From: Natronorubrum tibetense GA33
GTDB taxonomy: Archaea; Halobacteriota; Halobacteria; Halobacteriales; Natrialbaceae
Length of the DNA stretch: 64,000 nucleotides
NCBI RefSeq assembly: GCF_000383975.1
Contig: NZ_KB913017.1
Span: 2,159,527-2,223,526 of the forward strand
Reading direction: 5' to 3'
Of the stretch, positions 26,628 through 34,922 are shown piece by piece (the stretch's first letter is position 1; every line of letters begins with the position of its first letter). A program made the position numbers and the translations under genes. The notes under the pieces are model-generated. The model was not told where the DNA came from. It searched no databases and worked only from the letters and a program-made list of their open reading frames with translations.

Positions 26628-27152
26628 ATGAGAATGAATCGACGCAATGTGTTAGTTGGACTGGGTACGATTGTCGCGGGTGGCGGAGCTGCACTCGGGA
26701 CGGGCGCGTTTAGTAGTGTTGAAGCGGAACGAAATGTCGAGATTGAAGTGGCCGGTGACCAGAGCGCAGTGCTCGGTCTTGAAATTACTAACGACACGCT
26801 GAGTGGCGGTGAAAGTGGTGACGGCAGCGATGACCAAATTAAGTTCGATCCCGAAGAAAATCTCAATCAGAACTCAATTACCACATTTGACGATGCGCTC
26901 AAGATTACAAACAACGGTAGTGAGAACGTGAATGTCGATATACACGAGGCAGTTCTTGGTGAGGACTTAGATGATGGTAATAGTCTAGTCACTGATAATG
27001 GTACTGAAACTGGAATGAACTTTATAGACGATAGTAATGATCTAACTGAGCTTTCTGACACTGCAAGTTTAGACATTATATTTGACCTAGATGGTGAAGA
27101 CGACGATAGTGCTATCCCAGATAATATTGTTATTGAAGCGACCACTGAATAG
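26628..27152 (+). CDS. Tat-exported DUF1102/TasA-like protein
   Basis: A 174-aa secreted protein. The signal has twin arginines (MRMNRRNVLVGLGTIVAGGG) and the hallmark GTGAFSSVEAERNV, followed by a small beta-rich domain (LEITNDT, TTFDDALKITNNGSENVNV). This resembles DUF1102 proteins of haloarchaea, compared in recent work to TasA/CalY-type fibre subunits processed by SipW-like peptidases. The last 90 codons are unusually AT-rich for this genome. Start ATG 26628 has a GGAG eight bases upstream; ATG 26634 is also possible. Confidence 0.82.
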   Translation: MRMNRRNVLVGLGTIVAGGGAALGTGAFSSVEAERNVEIEVAGDQSAVLGLEITNDTLSGGESGDGSDDQIKFDPEENLNQNSITTFDDALKITNNGSENVNVDIHEAVLGEDLDDGNSLVTDNGTETGMNFIDDSNDLTELSDTASLDIIFDLDGEDDDSAIPDNIVIEATTE

Positions 27153-27306
27153 ATAAGTTATAACAGTCTGTTATTTTGGACACCAAATACAATCAACTCT
27201 CAAACTATAAACTCCGCATTATATCAGGTGTGGCACAAAACTAACTAATCCTACAACATGAATACAGCTCGCAGAAATAATAAAACTCGAGAACACGTTG
27301 ACTAAT

Positions 27307-28125
27307 ATGAAACGCCGAGCATTCATGGGACTGGGTGCGATGTTGGTCGGCGTCGGTGCGGTATACAGCACCGGCGCGTTCAGTTCCGTCAATGCCGGTC
27401 GCGGAGTTGGAGTCAGTGCTGCGGAGGCAGAAGACGAAGCGCTTCTCGGTATTAAAAATATTAACAGTACGGATGAGCCGGTATTCGAGAATAACACCTC
27501 TTTGCATATGGAGGTCGAACTGACTGATATAGACCCGGACACTACCGTTACGTTCGACCCGTCGGAATTTTCGTTATCGCCTGATGACGAGGAGACTGTT
27601 GCAATAGAAACTGAGGGAGATAGCACGAGTGCTGAAGTGGCGGTCACTGCGACCCTATTTGACGACGGAAACGAAACGGGACAGATAACGCTCCGGCGGG
27701 ATTTTAGTGTTCCACAAGCTGAACAAACCGAACTAACTGGCGACGTGACCAGTACCGGCGGAAGTGGACGGTTCGCGTTCACGCTCACGAACGAAGGCGA
27801 CACCGGAGTGGAGTTGGTAGCGATCGGGATCAGAGAGGCGACCGGTCCGCTCGAGCGCGTCGACGACGGCGATCTATTGCTGGATACAAGCGGAACCGGC
27901 CAAGGCGACCGCGTCGTCGACGATGCTGCTAACGAAATTCCGGTCGACGATGAAACATTCATCTCGTTCGACCCTACACAATCGCTCAGTCCCAGCGGGA
28001 GCCCTGACGACTCTATCGAACTCAGGTTCGACAAGTTCAACGATGATCCGCGGGGCGAGACGGTTACTATCGAGATCGAGTTCCCGGACGGTACCGGTGA
28101 ATACGTGCTCGAGGTTCCGGAGTAG
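27307..28125 (+). CDS. second Tat-exported DUF1102/TasA-like protein
   Basis: A 272-aa secreted protein. The N-terminus is MKRRAFMGLGAMLVGVGAV, with RR and a hydrophobic core, and then STGAFSSVNAGRGVGVS, the family hallmark. The mature part is beta-rich and acidic, with TSTGGSGRFAFTLTNEGDTGVE as a clear Ig-like strand set. It ends in ETVTIEIEFPDGTGEYVLEVP, a typical beta end for this group. The downstream 28126-28466 gap contains the second copy of the 65-bp element. Start ATG 27307 rather than the TTG at 27298. Confidence 0.82.
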   Translation: MKRRAFMGLGAMLVGVGAVYSTGAFSSVNAGRGVGVSAAEAEDEALLGIKNINSTDEPVFENNTSLHMEVELTDIDPDTTVTFDPSEFSLSPDDEETVAIETEGDSTSAEVAVTATLFDDGNETGQITLRRDFSVPQAEQTELTGDVTSTGGSGRFAFTLTNEGDTGVELVAIGIREATGPLERVDDGDLLLDTSGTGQGDRVVDDAANEIPVDDETFISFDPTQSLSPSGSPDDSIELRFDKFNDDPRGETVTIEIEFPDGTGEYVLEVPE

Positions 28126-28466
28126 ATCCAACCGAGTTACTATCAGTGAGCGCAAAAACGGAGTGTCACTGTGTTCTCGAGGTTAGCCACCTTTGTCCCG
28201 ATAGACACTAAAATGACGTTCAGGCCGGACTTGAACGAGAGTATTGGTTACCGTTCGCCGGTTCTGGGACCCTAATACAAAGACCAAAGGGCACTAGGAT
28301 CAGCATACCAGCGTCTACCGCGATGGAAACCGACGATCGCTGATGGAGGGCATGAGAGGACGCGCACCGGCCCAAAAGAGTGGGCGGAACGGGTACAGTC
28401 TTACTCGTTTGCGAAGACTGCCATCGGGCACCCAACTCGATCCGTCAGCGAACGATTGAAGCAAAA
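28126..28466. other. intergenic region with 65-bp element, copy 2
   Basis: No gene is supported. The 65-bp element copy lies at 28218-28282, and the remaining 180 bp before ATG 28467 hold no obvious frame of their own. Confidence 0.7.
28218..28282 (+). promoter_or_regulatory. 65-bp conserved upstream element, copy 2
   Basis: Same 65-bp length and block order as copy 1 (GTTCAGG, CTTGAACGAG, GTATTG, TTCTGG, CTAATACAAAG), but with different connecting bases. This pattern of conserved blocks between drifted spacers argues for selection. Confidence 0.75.
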
Positions 28467-29612
28467 ATGGTATCGACGAAAATCCTACTCACCGCCGCAG
28501 CAGCCTGCTTTCTCCTCGCGCTTGCAGTCCCAACAGTAGCAATTACGGTGGGTGAAGACACGGCATCCGACGATGTCGTCCTCGAGCCAACCTCCCAATA
28601 CGCCTCACTCGACGACAACGACGAACTCCAACTCGACCTCGAGAAACTCAACAACCAGGCACACACCACGTTCGACGACGTCTTCTCGGTAACAGTCAAC
28701 GACAATGCCGTCGAACGGGTCTGGATCGAGAACGACATCCGCGGCCTCGAGTTCTACCAGAATGGAGATCAATCGGACGTACTCGCGGAGTCCACTCCTC
28801 TCGAGCCATCAGCAGGCAAGACGACGAACGTCGGCGTCTCGGTCGACACGACCGAGAGCTACGAGGAGACGGAAACGTTCACAGTCCACGTCGAGTACGA
28901 GGACGAAGAAGTGGAAAACGAGGAGCATCCGGAGGGCGTCGAACTCACGAGCTTCGAGGTCGACCCGACCACGGTCGAAACGGGCGAGAACGTAACCGCA
29001 AACGCGACCTACGAGAACGTCGGTCAAACCACGGAAGAAACGACAGCGCAGCTCACCGTCGACGGCACCGTCGTCGACACGAAAACGCTCGAGATCGAAC
29101 CCGGGGAAAACGAATCAGCCGTCTTCGAGCGACAGATGCAGTGGCCCGGGACGTACGAGGTCGGCGTCGGAAAGGGCGCAAGCGAGACGGTTACCGTCGA
29201 AGGGCCGCCGATCGACGTCCTCGAGGCATCCGTCACTACCACCGACATCACGGCCGGCGACAGGGCAACGATCGAGGCCACAGTGTCGAATCCGACCGAG
29301 CAGCGAGTTCAGCGCACGCTCGAGCTCGCGGTCGACGGTATCGTCGTCGACACGAGGACGGTATCCATCGCGCCGAACGGGGAAACCACAGTTACGTTCG
29401 AGCGGCAGTTCGACGACGCGGAGACGTACGACATCGCGATCAGTGGCGTGGAGGCGGGGTCGGTCACCGTCGCGGAGCGAGAGACCATCACGATTCGGGA
29501 CCGCGAGCTGTCGGCGGCGGCGACGGCTGCCCTCGCGCCGCCGATGGCGATGGGCTTTCTGTTCCTGGGCATCGCCGCGAACCGGCGGTGGGTGTTCGTT
29601 CCGATGCGGTAG
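28467..29612 (+). CDS. secreted DUF1102-CARDB fusion protein with C-terminal anchor
   Basis: A 381-aa exported protein. The signal is MVSTKILLTAAAACFLLAL. Residues about 30-150 form a DUF1102-type domain (LNNQAHTTFDDVFSVTVND matches the TTFDDALKITNN of the 26628 protein). Two CARDB-like domains follow (about 155-245 and 250-345; VETGENVTANATYENVG and ITAGDRATIEATVSNPT). The C-terminus has one hydrophobic helix (LAPPMAMGFLFLGIAA) and a short basic tail, so it is membrane-anchored. It precedes the signal peptidase gene by about 120 bp and is likely its partner. Confidence 0.85.
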   Translation: MVSTKILLTAAAACFLLALAVPTVAITVGEDTASDDVVLEPTSQYASLDDNDELQLDLEKLNNQAHTTFDDVFSVTVNDNAVERVWIENDIRGLEFYQNGDQSDVLAESTPLEPSAGKTTNVGVSVDTTESYEETETFTVHVEYEDEEVENEEHPEGVELTSFEVDPTTVETGENVTANATYENVGQTTEETTAQLTVDGTVVDTKTLEIEPGENESAVFERQMQWPGTYEVGVGKGASETVTVEGPPIDVLEASVTTTDITAGDRATIEATVSNPTEQRVQRTLELAVDGIVVDTRTVSIAPNGETTVTFERQFDDAETYDIAISGVEAGSVTVAERETITIRDRELSAAATAALAPPMAMGFLFLGIAANRRWVFVPMR

Positions 29613-29736
29613 CGAATCGCCGGACGGCGATCCTGTCGGGCCAAACGCCGACTCTCGGGGAGTTTAAGGTGTTTGCTTCCAAAGTGAATCAGTAATCGAA
29701 TAGTCGTCACAGAATGACATTCTCCGAACAAACACG

Positions 29737-30906
29737 ATGACGTCGGCTACACTCCTCAAACGAGGGCTAGGGCTGGCCGTCGCCGTCTGCATCGTCCTCC
29801 TCCTGATTGGGCAACTACTGGGACAGCCGATCCTGCTCGGCTACGTCGCGACAGGCAGTATGGAGCCGACGATGAACGCCGGCGACGGCTTCGTCGCGAT
29901 CCCGAGCGTCGCGACCGGCGATGTCGAGGAAGGAGATATCGTCGTCTTCGAGGCCCGAGAGTTACACGACGGCGAACTGACGACCCATCGCGTGGTCGGC
30001 GAAACCGACGAGGGGTACGTCACCAGAGGGGACGCCAACCCATTTACCGATCAGGACGGCGGCGAACCGCACGTCACGGACGGCCAGATCGTCGCCAAAG
30101 CCTGGCAGGTAAACGGCGAGGCCGTGACGCTTCCGTATCTCGGCACGGCGATCATGGGCGTCCAGGGCGTCGTGGAGTCGGCCTACGGAACGGTCGCATC
30201 GGTGCTCGGACTGACGACGGCAGGCGATTCGGAAGGACTCGGGTCGATGCTGGTCGCCGTCGGCGTCGCCCTGCTCGGCTTCGGGATGCTCCTCGAGCGA
30301 CTCGGCCCCGGGCGACGCGAGACGCACCGTTCGCGCTCCCGCGAGAACGTCATCGCGTTCTGGACGGCGCTGGGGCTCGTTTTGCTCGTCTTCGTCACGT
30401 TCGCGACTGCGGCGATGGTCGTTCCCGCCGGCACCGCCGAGTACGAAGTCGTGAGCACGGATTCGCCGTCCGACGATCCGCAGGTGCTCGCCCCCGGGGA
30501 GACGGCGGAACTCACGCGGACCGTCGACAACGCGGGCTATCTCCCGATCGTGGCCGTCCACGACGCCGCGAGTCGAAATATCGCGGCGGATCCCGGATCC
30601 CAGACGGTTGGGATACGCTCGAGCGGGGAGACGACGGTCTCGCTCACCGCACCCGAAGAGACCGGCGAGTACACGCGACATCTCGGCGAGTACCGATATC
30701 TCGCCGTGCTTCCGCCGTCCGTGATCGTCTGGCTTCACGGGCTGCACCCGCTCGCGGCGATTGCCGCGGTCAACGGCGTCATCGTCGGCGTTACCGTCGC
30801 GGTCGTGCTCGTGGTCTTCGGCTACAACGACCTGCGCGTTCGATCCGCGGGATCGCACGTCTCGCTGTCGACTCGGCTCCACCGAAAACTCCGGGAGTGG
30901 CTGTGA
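29737..30906 (+). CDS. SipW-type signal peptidase I with exoplasmic domain
   Basis: A 389-aa type I signal peptidase of the archaeal/ER (Ser-His) kind. The catalytic Ser41 is in TGSMEPTM and His84 in LTTHRVVGET; YVTRGDANPF is the third family block. After a second hydrophobic helix (about 166-186) there is a third (about 206-230), then an extra 100-residue exoplasmic beta domain (VLAPGETAELTRTVDNAGY) and a last helix near 340-370. SipW-like peptidases process TasA/DUF1102-type proteins in bacteria and probably archaea. Start ATG 29737. Confidence 0.88.
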   Translation: MTSATLLKRGLGLAVAVCIVLLLIGQLLGQPILLGYVATGSMEPTMNAGDGFVAIPSVATGDVEEGDIVVFEARELHDGELTTHRVVGETDEGYVTRGDANPFTDQDGGEPHVTDGQIVAKAWQVNGEAVTLPYLGTAIMGVQGVVESAYGTVASVLGLTTAGDSEGLGSMLVAVGVALLGFGMLLERLGPGRRETHRSRSRENVIAFWTALGLVLLVFVTFATAAMVVPAGTAEYEVVSTDSPSDDPQVLAPGETAELTRTVDNAGYLPIVAVHDAASRNIAADPGSQTVGIRSSGETTVSLTAPEETGEYTRHLGEYRYLAVLPPSVIVWLHGLHPLAAIAAVNGVIVGVTVAVVLVVFGYNDLRVRSAGSHVSLSTRLHRKLREWL

Positions 30907-30990
30907 GAGGGCGTAACACGGGCGTGTGGCCAGTAAATTAAAATAGACGCCATCGTCAGCCAGTATCGTTATAATGGTTGCCTCGCATGA

Positions 30991-32265
30991 ATGTACGCAT
31001 ACGCGTCTTCCGATCAGTCCGGGAACGGATCGAATCGGCCGGTGCGGGGAACGGACGCCAGCGGAACTGGCTCCGGGGGAATCTACACTGTGATCGATAA
31101 TCCGCGTCTCGACCTGCTGTTCGCCGAATACGGTCGTCTGATCGTGATCGCGCTGGTCATTGTCGGCGCGCTCGCGCTCGTCGCTACCGGCTGGGCCGTC
31201 GCGAACCCGTCGACGACGACCGAGACGCAGTACGGCGAAGAACGCGTCTCGAGCGACTTGCAGACGAGCGCCGTCGTTGTCCAGGACGGACCCCTCTGGA
31301 ACGAGGGCGATCGACTCGAGAACAGCGAGGTCTACATGCTGAACGCCTCGCCGGAACTGACGCTTGAGGCCGAGACCGAACTGCGAAACGAGAGCGACGG
31401 GACGCCGATCAACGGCGGCGAAGTGAGCCACGAACTCGAGGTGCGGTACGAAGCGACTCGAAACGACCAGTCGTTCTGGAACGAGAGCCACACCGTGATC
31501 GACGGTTCGCCGGCGCTCGAGGACGGCGTCGCAACGTCCGAAACGACGGTCGACGTCGAGTCGTACCGCGACCGGCAGCAGGAACTCGAGAGCGAACTGA
31601 CCGGTGTCGGCGACGTCGACATGGCGTTCGTTCTCCACGTCGAGTACGACACTGGGACCAATCAGGGTACCCAGCGCGAGTCGACCACGTTTCGCGTGAC
31701 CGACACCGCCTACTGGCTCGAGGAGTCGGTGTCCGCGTCCGACACGCACACGCACCGGACGGGAACGCTAGAGACGACCGAGTCACAGAATCTCGCGGCT
31801 ATCGCGGGGCTCTCGCTGCTCGGTACGCTTTCGCTCGCGGCCGGTGCGTTCGTCGCCAGGCGATCGCCAATCGACGAGGACGCTGCCCGGCGTGCGGTCC
31901 ACGAACGGCGTTACGCCGAGTGGATTTCGCGCGGCTCGATTCCGATGTGGATCGGCGACTATCACGTTTCGCTCGACACCTTGGAGGACGTCGTCGACGT
32001 CGCGATCGACACGAACGAGCGCGTCGTTCACGACACGCAACGCGGCCTGTTCGCCGTCGTCAACGACGGCGTCGTCTACTACTACAGCGAACGCGGACTC
32101 TGGGAGGAGACCGCCTGGCCGGAGATGAATTTAGAGGAACAGCCGGCGGTCGTCGACGGCGAGCCGGCACTTTCCCCCGACGAGATGGAACTCCAGGGCA
32201 ACGAGGAGTTCGCTGATCCCGACGACGGGTTCGACGACGACGAGGACGTCTGGCAGAAGCTGTGA
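30991..32265 (+). CDS. DUF5305 family membrane protein
   Basis: A 424-aa protein. An N-terminal segment of about 45 residues precedes a first membrane helix (about 49-71). A large exoplasmic beta domain with the DUF5305 feature RLENSEVYMLNASPELTLEAE follows (residues about 80-265). A second helix (269-288) and a cytoplasmic tail end the protein. DUF5305 genes accompany SipW-type peptidase genes in haloarchaea, which supports a shared export or assembly function. Its stop is immediately followed by the TnpB element's distal end. Confidence 0.85.
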   Translation: MYAYASSDQSGNGSNRPVRGTDASGTGSGGIYTVIDNPRLDLLFAEYGRLIVIALVIVGALALVATGWAVANPSTTTETQYGEERVSSDLQTSAVVVQDGPLWNEGDRLENSEVYMLNASPELTLEAETELRNESDGTPINGGEVSHELEVRYEATRNDQSFWNESHTVIDGSPALEDGVATSETTVDVESYRDRQQELESELTGVGDVDMAFVLHVEYDTGTNQGTQRESTTFRVTDTAYWLEESVSASDTHTHRTGTLETTESQNLAAIAGLSLLGTLSLAAGAFVARRSPIDEDAARRAVHERRYAEWISRGSIPMWIGDYHVSLDTLEDVVDVAIDTNERVVHDTQRGLFAVVNDGVVYYYSERGLWEETAWPEMNLEEQPAVVDGEPALSPDEMELQGNEEFADPDDGFDDDEDVWQKL

Positions 32266-32330
32266 CTTCCTCCCCACTCTACTCGCTCACGGCTGACGCC
32301 GTTTGCTCCTTGAGGGTGGGGCTTCCTGTT
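32266..32330 (-). ncRNA. putative TnpB reRNA/omegaRNA 3' end and element right end
   Basis: Overlapping the 3' end of tnpB, a structured segment contains an inner perfect hairpin (ACGGC/GCCGT, 32289-32302) inside a stem formed by 32272-32277 and 32316-32321 (GTGGGG/CCCCAC). TnpB guide RNAs come from exactly this place, the end of tnpB and the right end of the element. The boundaries are approximate, and no RNA evidence is available. Confidence 0.45.
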
Positions 32331-33508
32331 TCGATGACGCGCTTTGCAGGAACCGAATCGGTTCCCGTAGGGAGCGCAGTCTCCGCAGGCGTTGATTCGG
32401 GACAGTCCATCCCTACTTGATTCAGACCGCGTACCAAGATGTTGTAGGCCGCGTTCCAGTCCCTGTCTGCCGTGAAGCCGCACGACGGACACGAGTGTTC
32501 GCGGACCCATAGCGGTTTGTTCGACTCGGCACCGCAGGCTGCACACTCTTTGGTCGTTCCGGTCGGATCGACAGCAACGAAGTGCGTACCTTCGCGTTCG
32601 CACTTGTATCCGAGCATTCGCAGGAACGTTCCCCACGCCGCTCCGGCGCGGTTGCGGCTGTTCGACGGGAGTTCCATCAATCCCTTGGCGTCGAGGTCTT
32701 CGACCGCCACAAGGTCGTACTCTCGAGCGTAGTGGTTCGAAAGCTTGTGCAAGAAGTCCCGACGCTTTCGCATCAGGTCGGCGTAACGTTTGGCGACTAC
32801 TCGCTGTTGCTTGCGGTAGTTCGCCGATCCGTGCTCTTTCCGAGAGAGTTTCCGTTGCTCTCGTTCCAGCCGTTCGCGTTCGTCGGAAAGGTCCGGTGAC
32901 TCGACGGCTGTTCCGTCGCTGTCGTGGGCGTACTTCAGGAGACCCACGTCGATTCCGACACAGTTCTTGAGTGTCTTGGGCTTCGGCGGCGCGTCGTCTT
33001 TGGTTTCGATCCCGAGAACAGCGAACCACTCGCCGGTCGGTTCCTGCTTGACGACGACCTCTTTGATCGTGGCGTCGTCGGGAACGTTGCGGTGGTAGAC
33101 CATCGGAATATCGCCAATTTTGGAAAGAGAAAGTACAGTGCGGCCACTCGTGTTGTTGAGTTCGAAGCCGGTTTGACTGTACTTGACCGAACGATATTCC
33201 TGTGGGCCTTTCCACTTGAGTTCGCCGACGCGGTGGCCGTTGTCCTTCCGACCTTTCAGCGTCGAGAGGTTGTCGTACAGTCGTTGTACGACCTTCTGCA
33301 ACACCTTCGAGTGGACTTGTTTCAGGTCGGTCCACTCGCGTTTGAGGTCAGGAAGGACCGACTGTTCGGAGTACGCCGATGTGTCGTCCTCTCGGTTGAG
33401 CCGGTGCAGGAAGTGGTTGTAGAGCTGTCGGCAGGTATCGACAGTCCACGCTAACCGGTCGAGGAGTTCGTCGGTTGGGTTGAGCCGATACCTGTAGTTG
33501 TAGCGCAT
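32279..33508 (-). CDS. tnpB: TnpB, RNA-guided nuclease of IS200/IS605-type element
   Basis: A 409-aa TnpB (OrfB_IS605), a transposon-encoded RNA-guided endonuclease. The RuvC residues are kept: Asp187 in VGIDVGLLKYA, Glu270 in AVEDLDAKG and the DRDWNAAYN block near 348-356. The zinc ribbon cysteines are 322/325 (CAAC) and 340/343 (CPSC). All domains appear intact, so the protein may be active. No TnpA transposase is next to it; the element is a TnpB-only (IS1341-like) type. It is preceded by a DUF2080 gene three bases upstream. Confidence 0.95.
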   Translation of the reverse strand: MRYNYRYRLNPTDELLDRLAWTVDTCRQLYNHFLHRLNREDDTSAYSEQSVLPDLKREWTDLKQVHSKVLQKVVQRLYDNLSTLKGRKDNGHRVGELKWKGPQEYRSVKYSQTGFELNNTSGRTVLSLSKIGDIPMVYHRNVPDDATIKEVVVKQEPTGEWFAVLGIETKDDAPPKPKTLKNCVGIDVGLLKYAHDSDGTAVESPDLSDERERLEREQRKLSRKEHGSANYRKQQRVVAKRYADLMRKRRDFLHKLSNHYAREYDLVAVEDLDAKGLMELPSNSRNRAGAAWGTFLRMLGYKCEREGTHFVAVDPTGTTKECAACGAESNKPLWVREHSCPSCGFTADRDWNAAYNILVRGLNQVGMDCPESTPAETALPTGTDSVPAKRVIETGSPTLKEQTASAVSE

Positions 33509-33511
33509 GAT

Positions 33512-33670
33512 CTACCCGCCAGAATCGGCGTCGGGTTCGGGTTCGGAAACGCGGACGACCTTCACGTCCGCTCCAGTCCACCGTTTCGGGACGAGAACGT
33601 GTGCGCCGTTTCCGACCGGGCGAACGTCTCGATCGAGGACTTCGTAGCCCTCGATTTCGTGCCGATCCAT
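33512..33670 (-). CDS. DUF2080 family transposase-associated protein
   Basis: A 52-aa protein, MDRHEIEGYEVLDRDVRPVG to VSEPEPDADSGG, matching the small DUF2080 proteins that commonly precede haloarchaeal tnpB genes. It starts at ATG 33670 and stops three bases before the TnpB start, so they form one unit. The AT-rich stretch TATATACTC upstream (33677-33685) may be its promoter. Role in the element unknown, possibly regulatory or RNA-related. Confidence 0.8.
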   Translation of the reverse strand: MDRHEIEGYEVLDRDVRPVGNGAHVLVPKRWTGADVKVVRVSEPEPDADSGG

Positions 33671-34149
33671 TAACTATGTATATACTCTGTTATAACATAA
33701 CGCTATCGATAGCGTGGGCTTGCGGGCCTGCAACAGTCCAGTGCAAGAAACACGAGCAGCGCTGTATCCCCTCCCTGATCGCGCCTCCCCTTCGGTTGGC
33801 GCTCCCTGGGGAAGGAGCAGTAGCGCCTCGATTTAGGTAAGCGGTCGGCGCCGAATCAGGTTGCACACGTTTGGGACGTGGAGACGATTGCAACACGGCC
33901 ACTGACGATTCACGGTCCCCGAGTTACGCGGAGTGAGACCACGACCACCGAGTGATTGACAATATGACGTACGGTCACTCGCGACTCCCGCAAGCTACGC
34001 CAGAACCTGACTATCCGGTCAAATCGATATCTCGGGAGGTACGGCCCGTCTAAATATACTTTACAGCCAATATTATATCGTAATCTTTCACGATAGTCAC
34101 GACTCGTAAGGCTCAACTTTTATGCTGCTGGGTGCTTTCGATTCGTAGT
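33671..34149. other. gene-free region after the TnpB unit, with palindrome
   Basis: No convincing gene. A perfect 14-bp palindrome CGCTATCGATAGCG lies at 33701-33714, near where the left end of the element would be. Around 33740-33840 there is a stretch that looks like element or IS remnant. A TATA box for the next gene is at 34118-34123. Confidence 0.55.
34118..34123 (+). promoter_or_regulatory. TATA box of the small winged-helix gene
   Basis: TTTTAT, 27-32 bp upstream of ATG 34150, the spacing of a leaderless transcript. Confidence 0.55.
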
Positions 34150-34443
34150 ATGGCAGAGACCGACGGGGAGGACATCGAAGATTTGCCACCGAGTGCCAAA
34201 CTCGTTTTCAAGGTACTCGAGTACGATGGGCCGTTGACCCAGAAACAGATCGTCGAGGAGTCGATGCTGTCGGCTCGGACGGTCCGATACGCCCTCGAGC
34301 GACTCGAGGAGATCGGGACCGTCGACGAGGATATCTACTTTGCTGACGCACGTCAGAGTCTCTACCGGATCGAAGAGCCTGTCGCGGCCGACGGCAACGG
34401 GGTCGAAGAGTCACCGAAAAAGGACGCCTGCTGTGCCGAATAG
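34150..34443 (+). CDS. small MarR/TrmB-like winged-helix regulator
   Basis: A 97-aa protein. Residues about 10-80 form a winged helix: PSAKLVFKVLEYDGPLTQKQIVEE, then recognition helix LSARTVRYALERLEEIGTV and a wing (DARQSLYRI). The C-terminus ends in a Lys-Asp-Ala-Cys-Cys tail (KKDACCAE). Start ATG 34150 is supported by the TATA box spacing. Target unknown; it precedes a membrane protein gene by about 50 bp. Confidence 0.82.
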   Translation: MAETDGEDIEDLPPSAKLVFKVLEYDGPLTQKQIVEESMLSARTVRYALERLEEIGTVDEDIYFADARQSLYRIEEPVAADGNGVEESPKKDACCAE

Positions 34444-34491
34444 CGGGCGACAAACGGGAGGATTCTTTTAACGGCGTAACCGTCCCCCTGC

Positions 34492-34896
34492 ATGGACAAA
34501 GAGAGGCTCCCGCGGTGGGGATGGCTGCTGATCGGTCTGTTCGCAATGGCGATCATCGCCAACACGCTCAACATTGCCGTTCTCGGACCGGCGGGACTAC
34601 CCGATGAGTATCAGGTTATCACCGTCATCACCTCGATGGCTCCGGTGTTGATCTACATCGGGGTCTGGTACGACGAGGAGCGACAGGAGTACTGGGAACA
34701 GACGCGAGAACACATCGCTGCCGATCTGGTGTTCGTCGTCACGGGGGCCGCGATCGGGTCGGCGATCGTCCTCGTCCCGATCGTCGAATTCGGCCTCCCG
34801 CGTATCGTCCAGGACATCATCGCGATGGCGGCCGGATTCATGCTCTCGTGGGGGTTGTTTTGGTGGCGCAACACGGAGGTCTACAGCGGTCTCTGA
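34492..34896 (+). CDS. small polytopic membrane protein
   Basis: A 134-aa protein with about four hydrophobic segments (11-31, 40-58, 78-100 and 108-125). It starts MDKERLPRWGWLLIGLF at ATG 34492, after a TTTTA box at about 34466-34470. A cytoplasmic loop YDEERQEYWEQTREH is charged. Function unknown. Confidence 0.7.
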   Translation: MDKERLPRWGWLLIGLFAMAIIANTLNIAVLGPAGLPDEYQVITVITSMAPVLIYIGVWYDEERQEYWEQTREHIAADLVFVVTGAAIGSAIVLVPIVEFGLPRIVQDIIAMAAGFMLSWGLFWWRNTEVYSGL

Positions 34897-34922
34897 TTCG
34901 CTGCCAGTCGTGCGTAACACCC

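Noticed and set aside
29962-31755. A 597-codon open frame on the minus strand
   Set aside because: Lies opposite the SipW peptidase and DUF5305 genes and crosses their intergenic gap; no motif or signal.
33690-33902. 70-aa minus-strand frame near the TnpB unit
   Set aside because: Arg/Pro/Ser-rich text without a start signal; better seen as element remnant than as a protein.
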